DNA from: Gnetum montanum
Lineage: Eukaryota > Streptophyta > Gnetopsida > Gnetales > Gnetaceae
Reading direction: 5' to 3'
Assembly: GCA_015680685.1 (NCBI GenBank)
Contig: MNCI01002993.1
Coordinates: forward strand, 364,116-428,115
DNA length: 64,000 nucleotides
The notes under the pieces were generated by a model. It searched no databases and was not told the origin of the DNA. It worked only from the letters and a program-made list of their open reading frames with translations. The translations under genes were made by a program, and so were the position numbers. Shown here one piece after another: positions 24,352-34,373 of this stretch (the first letter of the stretch is position 1; each line of letters opens with the position of its first letter).

Positions 24352-25464
24352 TATTGACCTTTTGGTATGTCAAAACATTAAGAAAAATTGAGCACAAAGA
24401 TGTTTGTGTGTTTGTGTGGTTGTTATGTTTTTAGAACTTGGATTAAGACAAGAAGACATGTGGAAGTTCAAGAACATGGACAAGGAACAAAGACTTCAAA
24501 GCTTAGAAGAAAGCCTTAGCATTGAAGAGTTATTTTCAGAGAAGATGTCTTGTAGAAATAGTAGACATCTCCAAGGAAAAGAAGACATATTAGTAGAATT
24601 GAAGGCAACATAGGAGAAGACGTCTCTAAAAAATAGTAAATGCCTTTCTAGAGAGAAGGATAGCTTTTAAGAGAAGAAGATGTCTTTGCAGAATGATGGT
24701 CTAAAGTAGAAAGACATCTTAGACTTGAAGAAGACATCTCTCTAGAATGAAGGTTCATTATAGAAAGATGTCTCTATCTTAGAGAAGACAACTGTGACTA
24801 TTAACTAGCCATTTTATGGATTTCAAAGTGATTTTAAAATCATATTGACTATAAGAAAACTTCATTCTCATTGGGCGAAGAGAAAGCATTGTGTACTTTC
24901 TTTATATTCATAGAGAAATCATTGTAATAATTGTTGTTCCTCATTGTACAATCTTTTGTCTATTTTAATTGATCAAAGTGAGATGTACCTCAAAGTGCAA
25001 GGATCAACAAGCCTAGTTGCATTATTTTCTTATGATTGTTGTTCTCTATTGTTGCCTTGAAGGGTTGATGTACTTCTTGTAGGAAGGCATCTTACTTGAG
25101 GTTGTTAGGAACCTATGGGATTAAGTGTTGGTATAGCACCACAGCACTTTGGAGTAGAGCTTAAATTGTAAAGGTTGTAGGATCCTAGAAACCACATTCT
25201 AAGCTTGTTAGGACCTTGTGGGGTTGAGTGGATTCATAGCATCAAATCACTCCATTGTAGAGCTTAGAGCTTGTACAGGGTGTGGTACCCTTCAAATAAC
25301 ATTTGAGAGTAATAAAGTCTAGAGGTGTGCTTGTGAATGACCTTCCAAGTGTGGACTATCCAGGTTGGAGAAACATGTTAATTTTGGTGTGCACTTTACT
25401 TCAAAGAATTTTTTTTATTTTGGGAACATATTCATCCCTCCCCTTATAAGTTCAACAATCCTCA
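24352..25464 (+). mobile_element. Solo LTR of the same copia family (LTR-B)
   Basis: Starts TATTGACCTTTTGGTATGTC and ends AATCCTCA, 1113 bp. The 3' half aligns well with LTR-A, while the U3 is more diverged. It is flanked by TTAAC (24347-24351) and TTAGC (25465-25469), a probable target duplication with one transition. It sits between the primer site and gag of the host element. The alternative is that it is the true 5' LTR of a second element that owns the gag. Confidence 0.7.
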
Positions 25465-25509
25465 TTAGCACCTTAAGAGTGAACAATAAAAGGAACATCT
25501 TACACTAAG

Positions 25510-26400
25510 CAACCAATGTTCAATGGAATTGACTTTGCATAATTGAAGCCTAGAATGGAAGGATTATTCAAATGCATGAAGTTATATGTCTAGAAATCCA
25601 TTCTTGAAGGTTACATGTCACCCATAGATAGCACCACAAGAGCTACCAAGCCAAGAAGCAAATGGATTCAAGATGAAAAAGATAAGCTCATGTTGAAGTC
25701 AAAAGAAGAAAATTATCTTTATTATTCTTTGAGTAAATTTGAATTTAATAGAGTAGCTAGATGCAAAATCACAAAAGAAATTTGGAAAACACCAGAGACA
25801 ACATATGAAGGTACATCTATTGTGAAACAATTGAAAATTCTATTATTAGAAAGTGAATATGATAAACTCAAAATCAAAGAAGGAGGGATAATCAAGGATT
25901 ATTTCTCTAAAGCTAATGATATAGTTATAGCCATTTCCGGGATAGAAGAATATTTACCTAAAATAAATGCAATTGTTAAAATGATTAGAACTTTGCATCC
26001 TGAGTTTAGACCAAAAGTTATAGCCATGGAGGTAATAAGATATTTATCATTTCTAAAATTTGAAGAACTTCAAATTGCACTCATTGGTTATGAGATGAAT
26101 CTCATTGATGAAGGTGCTATAAAAAAATTCCATTACTCTAAAAATTTCATTAAAGGAGAAGAATCCACCTAAACATGAAGTGAATAGTGAAGATGAATTG
26201 GCTCTATTGTCTAGGAGAGTTCAAAGATTACTTGCATGAAAGGGTAAGGGTTTTAATGAATACAACATCAAAGGTAAGGAAAGAGGTAAGAATATTAAAA
26301 GTTTAAATCTTGATACATTCTCTATAGGATGTTGGATTTGTTATGGTAGAGGCCATGTGATCTTTTTATTTCTAAGTGTTCGTAATTTTATAAGGAAGGA
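25510..26400 (+). pseudogene. gag: Copia gag (UBN2-type), degenerate
   Basis: In frame from about 25510 the protein reads QPMFNGIDFA, then has two stops. From 25615 an open stretch of 185 codons runs to 26172. It has the UBN2/gag-polypeptide pattern of plant copia elements: W.Q.EKDKL, FNRVARCKITKEIW, YEGTSIVKQLKILLLESEYD, and near the end of the domain LHPEFRPKVIAMEV and LKFEELQIALIGYEMNL. In another frame at about 26330 a zinc-knuckle remnant CWICYGRGH is seen, with the final Cys lost. A second Cys/His cluster, CKVCGHEQGYYH, occurs near 26893. Gag would form the capsid and bind RNA. The ORF is broken by stops and at least one frameshift. Confidence 0.85.
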
Positions 26401-28860
26401 TCAATCCAAAGATGATACGAAAAAGAAAAATATTTATACAAGCTAGGATGATGAGAAAAGTGAGGAGAAACTAGATGATATGATAGTAGGTTCAAATATT
26501 ATGTGCATGGCTCTTACACATGAAAATTCTATATAAGTCCTTGAAAAATGTAATGGTAAATATGATGAAAGATATAGTGGATTTTATGAGGAAATTGTTA
26601 CTCTACATTATTTACTTAAAAAATAAAGAAAAATAATGCATAGAAAAGAGAATGAAATTTTTGAAATCTATAGTATATTCTCCACTCTAAAAAGAGAACT
26701 CTCATATGTAAAAGGTAACATTCAATTACTAACTTATTTATATGAGAAGAAGTGTAGAGATAAACAAGATGCAAGGACTACAAAAAATTAGGAAGTGCCT
26801 CAAAATTAGCAAAACAACAAAGATTTAAAAGAGAAATAAGACCATCTTTGATTATCCTATCCAAATTAGAAATACCCTATATTTTTTTGTAAAGTATGTG
26901 GACATGAACAAGGTTACTATCATCCACCTATAGAGCAAAATAATGTTGCTACTTGGTCTTGTTAAGGGAAGTCTAGTAAGTGTAACTTTTAGGGTACAAA
27001 ACATTTGAGAACCAATGAATAAGAGGAAGGAATGATCTCTAGTAAAATTAAAGAATTAGTACCCATAACTAGGAAAAATTATTAGCCCTCTCATTTTGAA
27101 GAACATGAGCATGAAAAAGTAGCAATCTCACATGAGTTTGAAAATTCAAACCAAGGTGCTAATGAAAGAAAAGGTAAGGAACAATTACATACTAACAAGG
27201 TACTCAATGATGGAGGAACTCACCTCAAACTTCATTAATCATGTTCATGTTAGAAAGAAAGCAAGGTAAGTAATGATAATTCTTTATTCCTTCTCTTACT
27301 AGACTTAATGTAGATTAGTTTATGTTTATAAATGATTAGAAATTAGGAAATTAATGAAATGGATGCTATTGAAAATCTTTGATTATCCAAAGAAAATCTC
27401 ACTTAACATTACAAGATGTTGAGCTGTAGATGATAGCATACGACCATCAAAATTTTAGTAAATATTGATGAGAATTGTCTCAAGAGAGAATCAAGGTACA
27501 AAAACTCACAAGGTAGGATCTAGTAAGTTTACATCATCTCACTACTATTAGAACATATATACCTTGAGATACAACTCATATGATGTAGATATTATGGTTA
27601 TTGTTGGGTTGTAATATGTTTTGAAATATTTTTGATGAATATTGACAAATCAATTTTTGGGTCCTTAACTAGTATGTAATGCTTTCAATTGGTTCATGGA
27701 TCTTGACTAAAATTCATAAATCTTTTAAGAAAGATCAATGTAGAGCTTTTCATTGAAAGGAAAATTATTGTGCTATGATGGTATATTTTGCTAAAAATTT
27801 TGGTATTTATAATCTATTAAAGGAACTAATATTGAGAGACTTTATGTTTAAAAGTCTCCATACTTGATCTTAGTATGGCATTACAGATTTATTAATATTG
27901 ATTAGATTCAAGGATGCATCTCTATAAAGGAAAGGTGAAAAAAGGAAGGAAATTAAAATAGTAGATGCATTGCAAAAGTTGGAAGAAAATTTGCAATTAT
28001 GTAGGGGAAACCTGTACCTCATCAATAGTCATTATCTTTTGGACCACTAGTGTAGAGGGAGTCTTCATATACTCTCATCAAAAGACATTCAAGTTTCAAT
28101 ACATCCAATTCTAGAACCCAATGTAGAAAATGAAAAAAAAAAAGATTTTTTCATGATTGAATTTCCTAAAGTATATAAGGTAACAATGTAAGTTAATTTT
28201 GGTCAAATGATTTTTGATCCTTTAGCTAAAGATGGCCTTTATTGGTGTTGATATTTAAGATTGATATGGTTGTATCAAATTGTTTTATTAGCATTATTTT
28301 AAGGATATGATTGGTTATGCTTGATATTTTTTAGTATTCTAAGATTGTGTTTTTTTGAATATTTTTATGAATTTTGAATCTAAGGTCTTCAAAAAACATG
28401 TGCTATTTCATTCACCTTTGAAATGAAATCTACTTGTAGTACCCTTTTGATGATGTCCAAAAAGAAGGAAAAGATGTTTTTCATAAGATCTTAAGATATC
28501 TGTATTGGATATATGGTGAAGACTATTACTATTTGTTAATACTATGCTATTATTATGGATATATTCTTCATAATCATAAATCTTGTCCTATAAAGTAAAT
28601 AGTGATTTTATTACTAAGGACTTATGGTCCATAATTTTAGATGTAGGATGCTTGATCTTCAATGCTCAGCCTTTGGTCCTAAATAGAAATATTATAGATT
28701 CATATTTGAAAGGATATAATTATGTCTCTTTGTGTTTAAATGGTTCAAGATATTTTTTTATACCTTTGAAACCTATGTTGAAGGAAGTGTACTTATGAAT
28801 GGCTATGCATCTCTTTGTCATCCTTCGTTAGATATATATTTAGAAAAAGTTTGTACTTTT
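26400..28860 (+). other. Decayed copia interior, no domain identified
   Basis: AT-rich, with coding-like stretches full of stops. A 71-codon open stretch at 28583-28798 includes LDVGCLIFNAQPLVLNR, which weakly recalls the DSG(A/C) region of copia proteases, but the catalytic motif is not convincing. No integrase or reverse transcriptase motif was found. Confidence 0.4.
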
Positions 28861-28895
28861 AATTTTGGCTGAGAGGCCAACTCATGTCATAGGAT

Positions 28896-28919
28896 AGGGG
28901 GGGAGGGGGGAGGGGGGAG
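28896..28919 (+). repeat. G-run tract (possible G-quadruplex)
   Basis: Runs of seven, six and six G separated by single A, inside an otherwise AT-rich region. Followed within 30 bp by CACCCTCC repeats. It marks the approximate junction between copia interior and the subtilase-bearing segment. Confidence 0.6.
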
Positions 28920-29107
28920 TGGATTTTTCACCCTCCAAGTCGCACCCTCCACATCATGTGCCACCTAAGATCCCATGAAATAGGAAAAAACATGAATCAA
29001 AGAGCCATACCTTTTCATATTCCCATTGCACAGAATGTGAACTAAAGAGTCATAGCTTTTCATATTCCCGCTACACACATAAAAAGGCCAAACATAATCA
29101 AATGTAG

Positions 29108-29132
29108 AATGGGAATGGGAATGGGAATGAGA
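29108..29132 (+). repeat. GGGAAT microsatellite
   Basis: Four tandem copies of GGGAAT, the last one changed to GAGAAT. Confidence 0.7.
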
Positions 29133-29164
29133 ATTCCATTTCCATTCTATATCTTTCTTTATTT

Positions 29165-31013
29165 GCAACTATTGTTGTAGGCCACCTAGCCCAACCAAAC
29201 CAACTTTGATGATGCTAGCTTTGGAGCTCCACTAGAGTGCTTGAAAGGCACCTACGATGGTGGCCCATGCTTCAACTGAAATAACAAGCTCATCGACATG
29301 TGCTTCTTCAACCAAGGTAGCAATAAGGTAATAGGCCAGTCAACCCTTGCCTCATCCTCACTTAACACCGAGGGCCACGACATGCACATGTCATCAATAA
29401 TTTCTGACAATGCCATGGTTGATGTCAATGTGCTTGGCCAGCCAAAGACACTACCTAAGACATGGCTTGGCTTGCATGGATTGCCATCTACAACATCTGG
29501 TGGGACTGTGACTACTTTAGCTCTAACATCCTTGTGGCCATGGATGCCACTCTATTTGACGGCATTGACTTGATTTTGCTCTCACTTGGTGATAATGTAT
29601 AGCAGTACTACAGCAACAGCATCACCATTGGCACCTTCATTGCTGCAGTCCACTACCACGTCTTTGTTGCTTACCCGATCGAAAAATCCAGACACAATGC
29701 TAACATCACCTCAAATCTCATGCCTTGGATCATGACCATTGTTGCTAGCACCCTTGACCATGACTTCCTAGCCATCACGGTGCTCGCTTATGGCAGCGAG
29801 TATGCTGGAACCTCACTCTACTCTAGGGAACTACTACTAGAAGATCCAAATCTCACACTCATCTATGCTATAAACAATAGCCTCGATGGCAATAGAAATG
29901 TGAACTTCTACACCTGTGGTAGCTTAGACCCTGAAAGTAGAGGAAGTGTGAATCATAATAAAATTTTTGTTATAATAGCTAAAAGATCCCTTCATTTAGG
30001 TTTCTTTTTTTGGATAAAATTTATATATGAATTAGGCCAATATGTTTCTTGAGTATCTTTGTTTGAATGTATGTTTTAAGCATAAAATTTTGCAGGCAGG
30101 GGTAGGATGAGGGGTAGAGCCAGAGACATTTGAGGAAGGATAGTAATGGCTATAGTTGAAGTTGTAGCCTAAAGGGAAGGGTCTGCTAAAGTTTCTGTGT
30201 CAACAATAGCCTTTGGTTATTGGAATCTTTTTCTAGAAACAAAATTTTTGCTAGTCTTTTTATTTGTATTTTTGTTAATTTTTTATAGTGAATTGTAACA
30301 TGTTGAACATTACATTTTGATTATTTTGTGTAATTTTCATAGTTTCACTTCAATTTGAGCTCTTCTGTCATTAGTACTTAGCATGCTTTCCTATACATTT
30401 GCATTCCCAATGCAAAAACAGGGAATTCTAAAATTGTAATTTTCTACTACTATCTTGAGTAATCTTTTTTTTCTACACCCTTTTTCAATGTAAAGGAACA
30501 TTTGTAAGTTCATTTTCTCTTTATCTCTTTGTATATTTTGTGTAGGCTTTATCATTTCTATGGTTTTTCTTTAAAATTCAACAGTTACCATGGAGTAGAT
30601 GCATTCAGTTGTTACAATTGTGATTGATTTTTCGTTTGCAATATGCATTTTAATAAAATGAAAAAGCATTAGCATTTTTGCTAGCACATGAAAATTATTA
30701 GCCAATTTGAGGTGTCAGCCTGACTTTGGTCATAATTTTAACAATCTTTCCTGCTTATTGGGAGGAGTTAAAGCATGCAAATTTGATAATTTCTTCTTAC
30801 CTTATCGGATGCAATGAGGACTTTTCTTTATGTACATATTCTTTGATTGATGGAATCTAATGGATGATATGGTTGTTAACCTAGTAAATTTTAAAAATGA
30901 GAACTTCTGCACCTTTGGCAACCTAGACCCCAGTAAGATAATGTTGTGATGATCCTAGCCAATGCCAAGGAAAATGATGATGAGCTCTCCACCAATGCAC
31001 ATGTCTTGCCATA
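29165..31013 (+). pseudogene. Plant subtilisin-like protease (S8) fragment
   Basis: At 29200-29960 translated blocks follow the plant subtilase catalytic domain in order. They are NNKLIGMCFFNQGS, NTEGHDMHMSS (the catalytic His box, normally GHGTH), AMDATLFDGIDLILLSLGDN, a run with AAVHYHVF (the oxyanion Asn region, normally GNSGP, is destroyed), NLMPWIMTIVASTLDHDFLA, and YGSEYAGTSLYS. The PA-domain start NFYTCGSLDPES follows. At 30893-31013 a second block reads NFCTFGNLDPSK and then ANAKENDDELSTNAHVLP, again PA-domain. Catalytic Ser, the prodomain and the C-terminal Fn3-like part are absent. Frameshifts and stops occur, and about 930 bp of unrelated sequence separates the two blocks. It is a captured or inserted gene fragment inside the copia element and is not functional. 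GC content is higher than its surroundings. Confidence 0.85.
29961..30885 (+). other. Segment between the two subtilase blocks
   Basis: Contains a splice-acceptor-like TTTTGCAG at about 30088, followed by a short RG-rich frame GRGRMRGRARDI and then UTR-like T-rich sequence. This could be the last exon of some RG-repeat protein, but it is too short to identify. Confidence 0.3.
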
Positions 31014-31580
31014 ATCATAAATAATCAATTATTTAGAAATCTCCCTTAGCCAAAGAGTCATTGCAAAGGAGCCAATGATTATATTTATCTCGGTTATTTA
31101 TAATCTCAATTATATATAATCATAAACACAAATGATTATTTATAATCATTTCATTATATATATCTTATGGAAAAAGCTAACCGAGATACAATCATTATGG
31201 GTTAGCATTATGAATGAATAAATAATATCTCTAACATTATGGATTATGAGTAATATTTCATCATATTTTGGCTTTATTTATTATGAAATGTTTACTGTTC
31301 AAATGAATCTTATAATCCATAATATCTCAAATTATAATTATGGATTATTTCTCTAATTATAATAATCTCATAACATTTATTGGATTCCACAATAATTATA
31401 ATATAATAATTATGAATAAGGTGTTAGCATCATTCATATCTTGTCCATTATGACAATAATGTCAATATACAAAAGCTCGTGATATAATAATAACATTATT
31501 TATGCATTTTTAACCTGATTTTTTATATTTCCACAAACAAATATGCATTACAAATATATGTTGCAGTGCCAATTTAATTT
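31014..31580. other. AT-rich spacer, no gene seen
   Basis: Many small ATAATC/GATTAT dyads. No coding potential. Confidence 0.4.
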
Positions 31581-31830
31581 GATCTCTTTGTATTCCTTCA
31601 CGTGCATGCACCACATGCATGGGAGCTAAAGAATCAGTGTAGGAGAGTTGAATCTCTACTCAATTAATGTTCCCTAATCCTTGAGCTTCCCATTCATCTC
31701 TTTGTATTTCTTCACATGTACACAGCACATGCAAGGAAGCCAAAGAGTCACTGCAGAGGAGCCAAATCTCTATTCAATTGATGCCCCCTAACCCTTGGGC
31801 TCCCCATTCATCTCTTTGTATTCCCTTATG
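31581..31830 (+). repeat. Tandem repeat, 114-bp period, 2.2 copies
   Basis: CATCTCTTTGTATT(C/T) recurs at 31581, 31695 and 31809, with CACATGCA, AGTC(A/-) and CTCTATTCAATTGATG blocks between. A fragment of the same unit (CCAAAGAGTCATTGCAAAGG) lies at about 31056. Confidence 0.8.
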
Positions 31831-31844
31831 TGTAGGGCTCGACG

Positions 31845-32030
31845 TGGGTAATAATGAATATTTATTATTATAAATGGTAGGTAATATTGAATATTTATCA
31901 TTATTATAAATAGTGATGGTTATGATTACAATAATAATGAATATTTATTATTATTATAAACAGTGACGATTATGGTTATAGTGATGGTTACGATCATGGC
32001 AACGGTTAAGGTGATGATGATTACAGTGTG
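31845..32030 (+). repeat. TAA/TGG-rich low-complexity stretch
   Basis: AATATTTATTATTA and GTGATGGTTA(T/C)GATTA motifs repeat. Likely a decayed microsatellite. Confidence 0.5.
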
Positions 32031-32079
32031 ATGCAGTATTTAAAAATATTAAACTTAGGCATCATGTTACAAGATTAAG

Positions 32080-32700
32080 CAATGTAATATTGGAATTCAT
32101 GCATTTTTAGAAACATGGATCCTACTGCTATTATTCCCAATAGAGAAGGTGAAGAACACTCTCTTCAAGATTAGCAACAACAACCATCTACTACAACAAG
32201 TAGTGCAACAACTATATATTGCAACAAGTAATGAAATCTCTACTTATATGTGAAGGTGCAAAGGTAATGCTTACAGTTAACCTTTGTCTTGAAGAAGGAT
32301 TGTTGAATGGTGCACTTGGCATGATTCACTATATTATGTATCCTTAAGGTAAATAGCCATCTGCATTACCATTATACATTATTTTTTATTTTGACTCCTA
32401 CATTGGATGTGCCTTTGATAATGGTAATCCCCATCATATGCCAATTGTACTTGTGGTACAAGGAGCATCTCATTAGTCACCATTACGGTTAGCATGGGCC
32501 ATGACTATTCATAAATCTCAAGGAATGACACTAGATAAGGATACTATTAATGTTTTTTGCATTATCTGGAGTCAAGACCATTGATTCTTTAAAGATTCAT
32601 CCTCCTTTTCATGTGCAAAGATATAGAAAGATTTCAGATGCTAAACATCTCCAAAGTAGAATTGCACAAGAAGTTCATTTTGCTCAGTTGGAGAATTAGG
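32080..32700 (+). pseudogene. PIF1-like helicase C-terminal fragment
   Basis: Blocks in order match the C-terminal half of PIF1-family DNA helicases, including those carried by Helitrons. They are CEGAKVMLTVNLCLEEGLLN then GALG, IIFYFDSYIGCAF, LAWAMTIHKSQGMTLDK (helicase motif VI region, T.HK.QG.T), and PPFHVQRYRKISDAKHLQSR followed by IAQEVHFAQLEN and a stop. Reading-frame shifts separate the blocks, and the N-terminal Walker motifs are missing. With the subtilase fragment upstream, a Helitron that captured gene pieces is plausible, but no TC start or CTRR end with hairpin was proved. The last 180 bp are duplicated at 33446-33640. Confidence 0.8.
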
Positions 32701-33699
32701 CATATTGAGTTCACACTTATCATTGTATTTTTCCTTTTACTCAATCCTATTATACAACTCTGTAATGTTTTGGGGGTGTAACCCAGGGCTCTGAGTTATG
32801 GTTCATGAAATGCATAAAGATGGCTGAGTTTACTTGGGCATGATACGAGGCTGGAGATGGAAAGGTTTGATAATATGGGGGTGAATCAGGTGTTGGTGAG
32901 TATTCAGCGGAATAAGAACAGGATGGCTGGTCGAGGATGGATGGAGTGTTGGGTGGAGTAGCCATGGCAATGGTGATAATATAGCTATAAACTGGAAATG
33001 AAATAACACAACACGATCGCAATTTGAAGGAATAAACTTGCAGTTGGTTTGTGTGATACAAACACTGTTTTGCAGTCTCGTGATGAGAGCTGATTACTTC
33101 GTAAGAGAAGTAGATCCTCTAGTGCGTACGCTATGCAGCGTCCCCATTAGAGTTAGTGAGTAGTAGTTAAGTCTATAAGCTTTCGATGTGCTATGCGGCA
33201 CCGCTCGTGAAAGTTCTCATGTTCTTGATTTCTGCAATCATGTTGTGTTATTTCATTTCCAGTTTATAGCTATATTATCACCATTTCCATGGCTACTCCA
33301 CCCAACACTCCATCCATCCTCGACCAGCCATCCTATTCTTATTCCGCTGAATACTCACCAACACCTGATTCACCTCCATATTATCACACCTTTCCATCTC
33401 CAGCCTCGTATCATGCCCAAGTAAACTCAGCCATCTTTATGCATTTCAAGGAATGACACTAGATAAGGATACTATTAATGTTTTTTGCATTATCTGGAGT
33501 CAAGACCATTGATTCTTTAAAGATTCATCCTCCTTTTCATGTGCAAAGATATAGAAAGATTTCAGATGCTAAACATCTCCAAAGTAAAATTGCACAAGAA
33601 GTTCATTTTGCTCAGTTGGAGAATTAGGCATATTGAGTTCACACTTATCATTGTATTTTTCCTTTTGCTCAATCCTATTATACAACTCTGTAATGTTTT
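32518..33699 (+). repeat. Composite: 254-bp direct duplication enclosing 215-bp inverted arms
   Basis: 32518-32771 and 33446-33699 are direct copies (offset 928), with two mismatches seen by eye. Between them 32806-33020 and 33234-33448 are inverted copies of 215 bp each without gaps and with about six mismatches. A 213-bp spacer (33021-33233) is richer in GC. Each arm contains a frame starting MATPPNTPSILDQPS, once per strand. The right arm overlaps the second direct copy by 3 bp (TCA). Confidence 0.92.
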
Positions 33700-33869
33700 T
33701 TGCAATAATTGTGCAATGTATTCCTTCATCAACATATATGAAATATATATACTTTTATTTTAACCAAGTTATGTTTACTAGTATATATTTTTTGGAATGC
33801 AAATAGTGATGATAACTTAAAAAATAAAAAAAATAATTAAATTCTACTCATAGCCCACAAAACCACTCC

Positions 33870-34298
33870 ACTAGCTCATATATATATAAATTGGCCAAGA
33901 TTATTTAAAAAACAAATGATGTTAACCAAGCCCAACTACTAGACAAGGTAACAAGATAACTAAAAATGGAATCACTCATCCCTCTTTTTCTTTACCACTT
34001 ACCTAATTTAGTTTTACCCTCTTGGTCATGTTTGCTCTTTCTTTGTTTGTTCATGGCATTTTTGAGAAATAAATCTCTTGCATAAATAATGCTCAAAAAT
34101 GCCATGAACAAAGAAAGAAAGAGAAAACCTGACTAAGAGGGTAAAACTAAATTGGGTATGTGGTAGAGAAATAGAGGAGGGATGAATGATTCCATTTTTA
34201 GTTATCTTGTTACCTCGTCTAGTAGTCGGGCTTGGTTAACATCATTTTTTTTAAAATCATCTCGACCAATTTCTTGATATATATATATCTAAGCTAGT
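33870..34298. mobile_element. Palindromic MITE / foldback element, 429 bp
   Basis: Arms 33870-34076 and 34092-34298 (207 bp each) are inverted copies around a 15-bp loop. Outer ends are ACTAGCT and AGCTAGT. There is no coding capacity. It lies 75 bp from the right copia LTR. The target duplication is not clear. Confidence 0.88.
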
Positions 34299-34359
34299 TG
34301 TTTAATCATATGATATTATAAAATATGCTAACCCACTTTCTCAAGTTTTGGACATTACC

Positions 34360-34373
34360 AAAAAGGGAAAGAT
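34360..34373 (+). promoter_or_regulatory. Polypurine tract of copia element
   Basis: AAAAAGGGAAAGAT directly before the TG of the right LTR, which is the expected plus-strand primer site. Confidence 0.75.

Noticed and set aside
28583-28798. Copia protease
   Set aside because: LDVGC only faintly resembles the catalytic DSG motif and the following residues do not fit.
32750-33061. 103-codon minus-strand Pro/Ser-rich frame and its plus-strand twin at 33283
   Set aside because: Both are the same sequence in the two arms of an inverted repeat. No evidence of an independent gene, and the end runs into helicase flank.
33700-33790. Helitron 3' end
   Set aside because: CTAG before T is present near 33780, but there is no GC-rich hairpin just upstream, so the end is not claimed.
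23188-34373. Endogenous pararetrovirus
   Set aside because: Two LTRs, a 5-bp target duplication and a UBN2-type gag show a copia element; no movement protein or coat protein motifs were seen.
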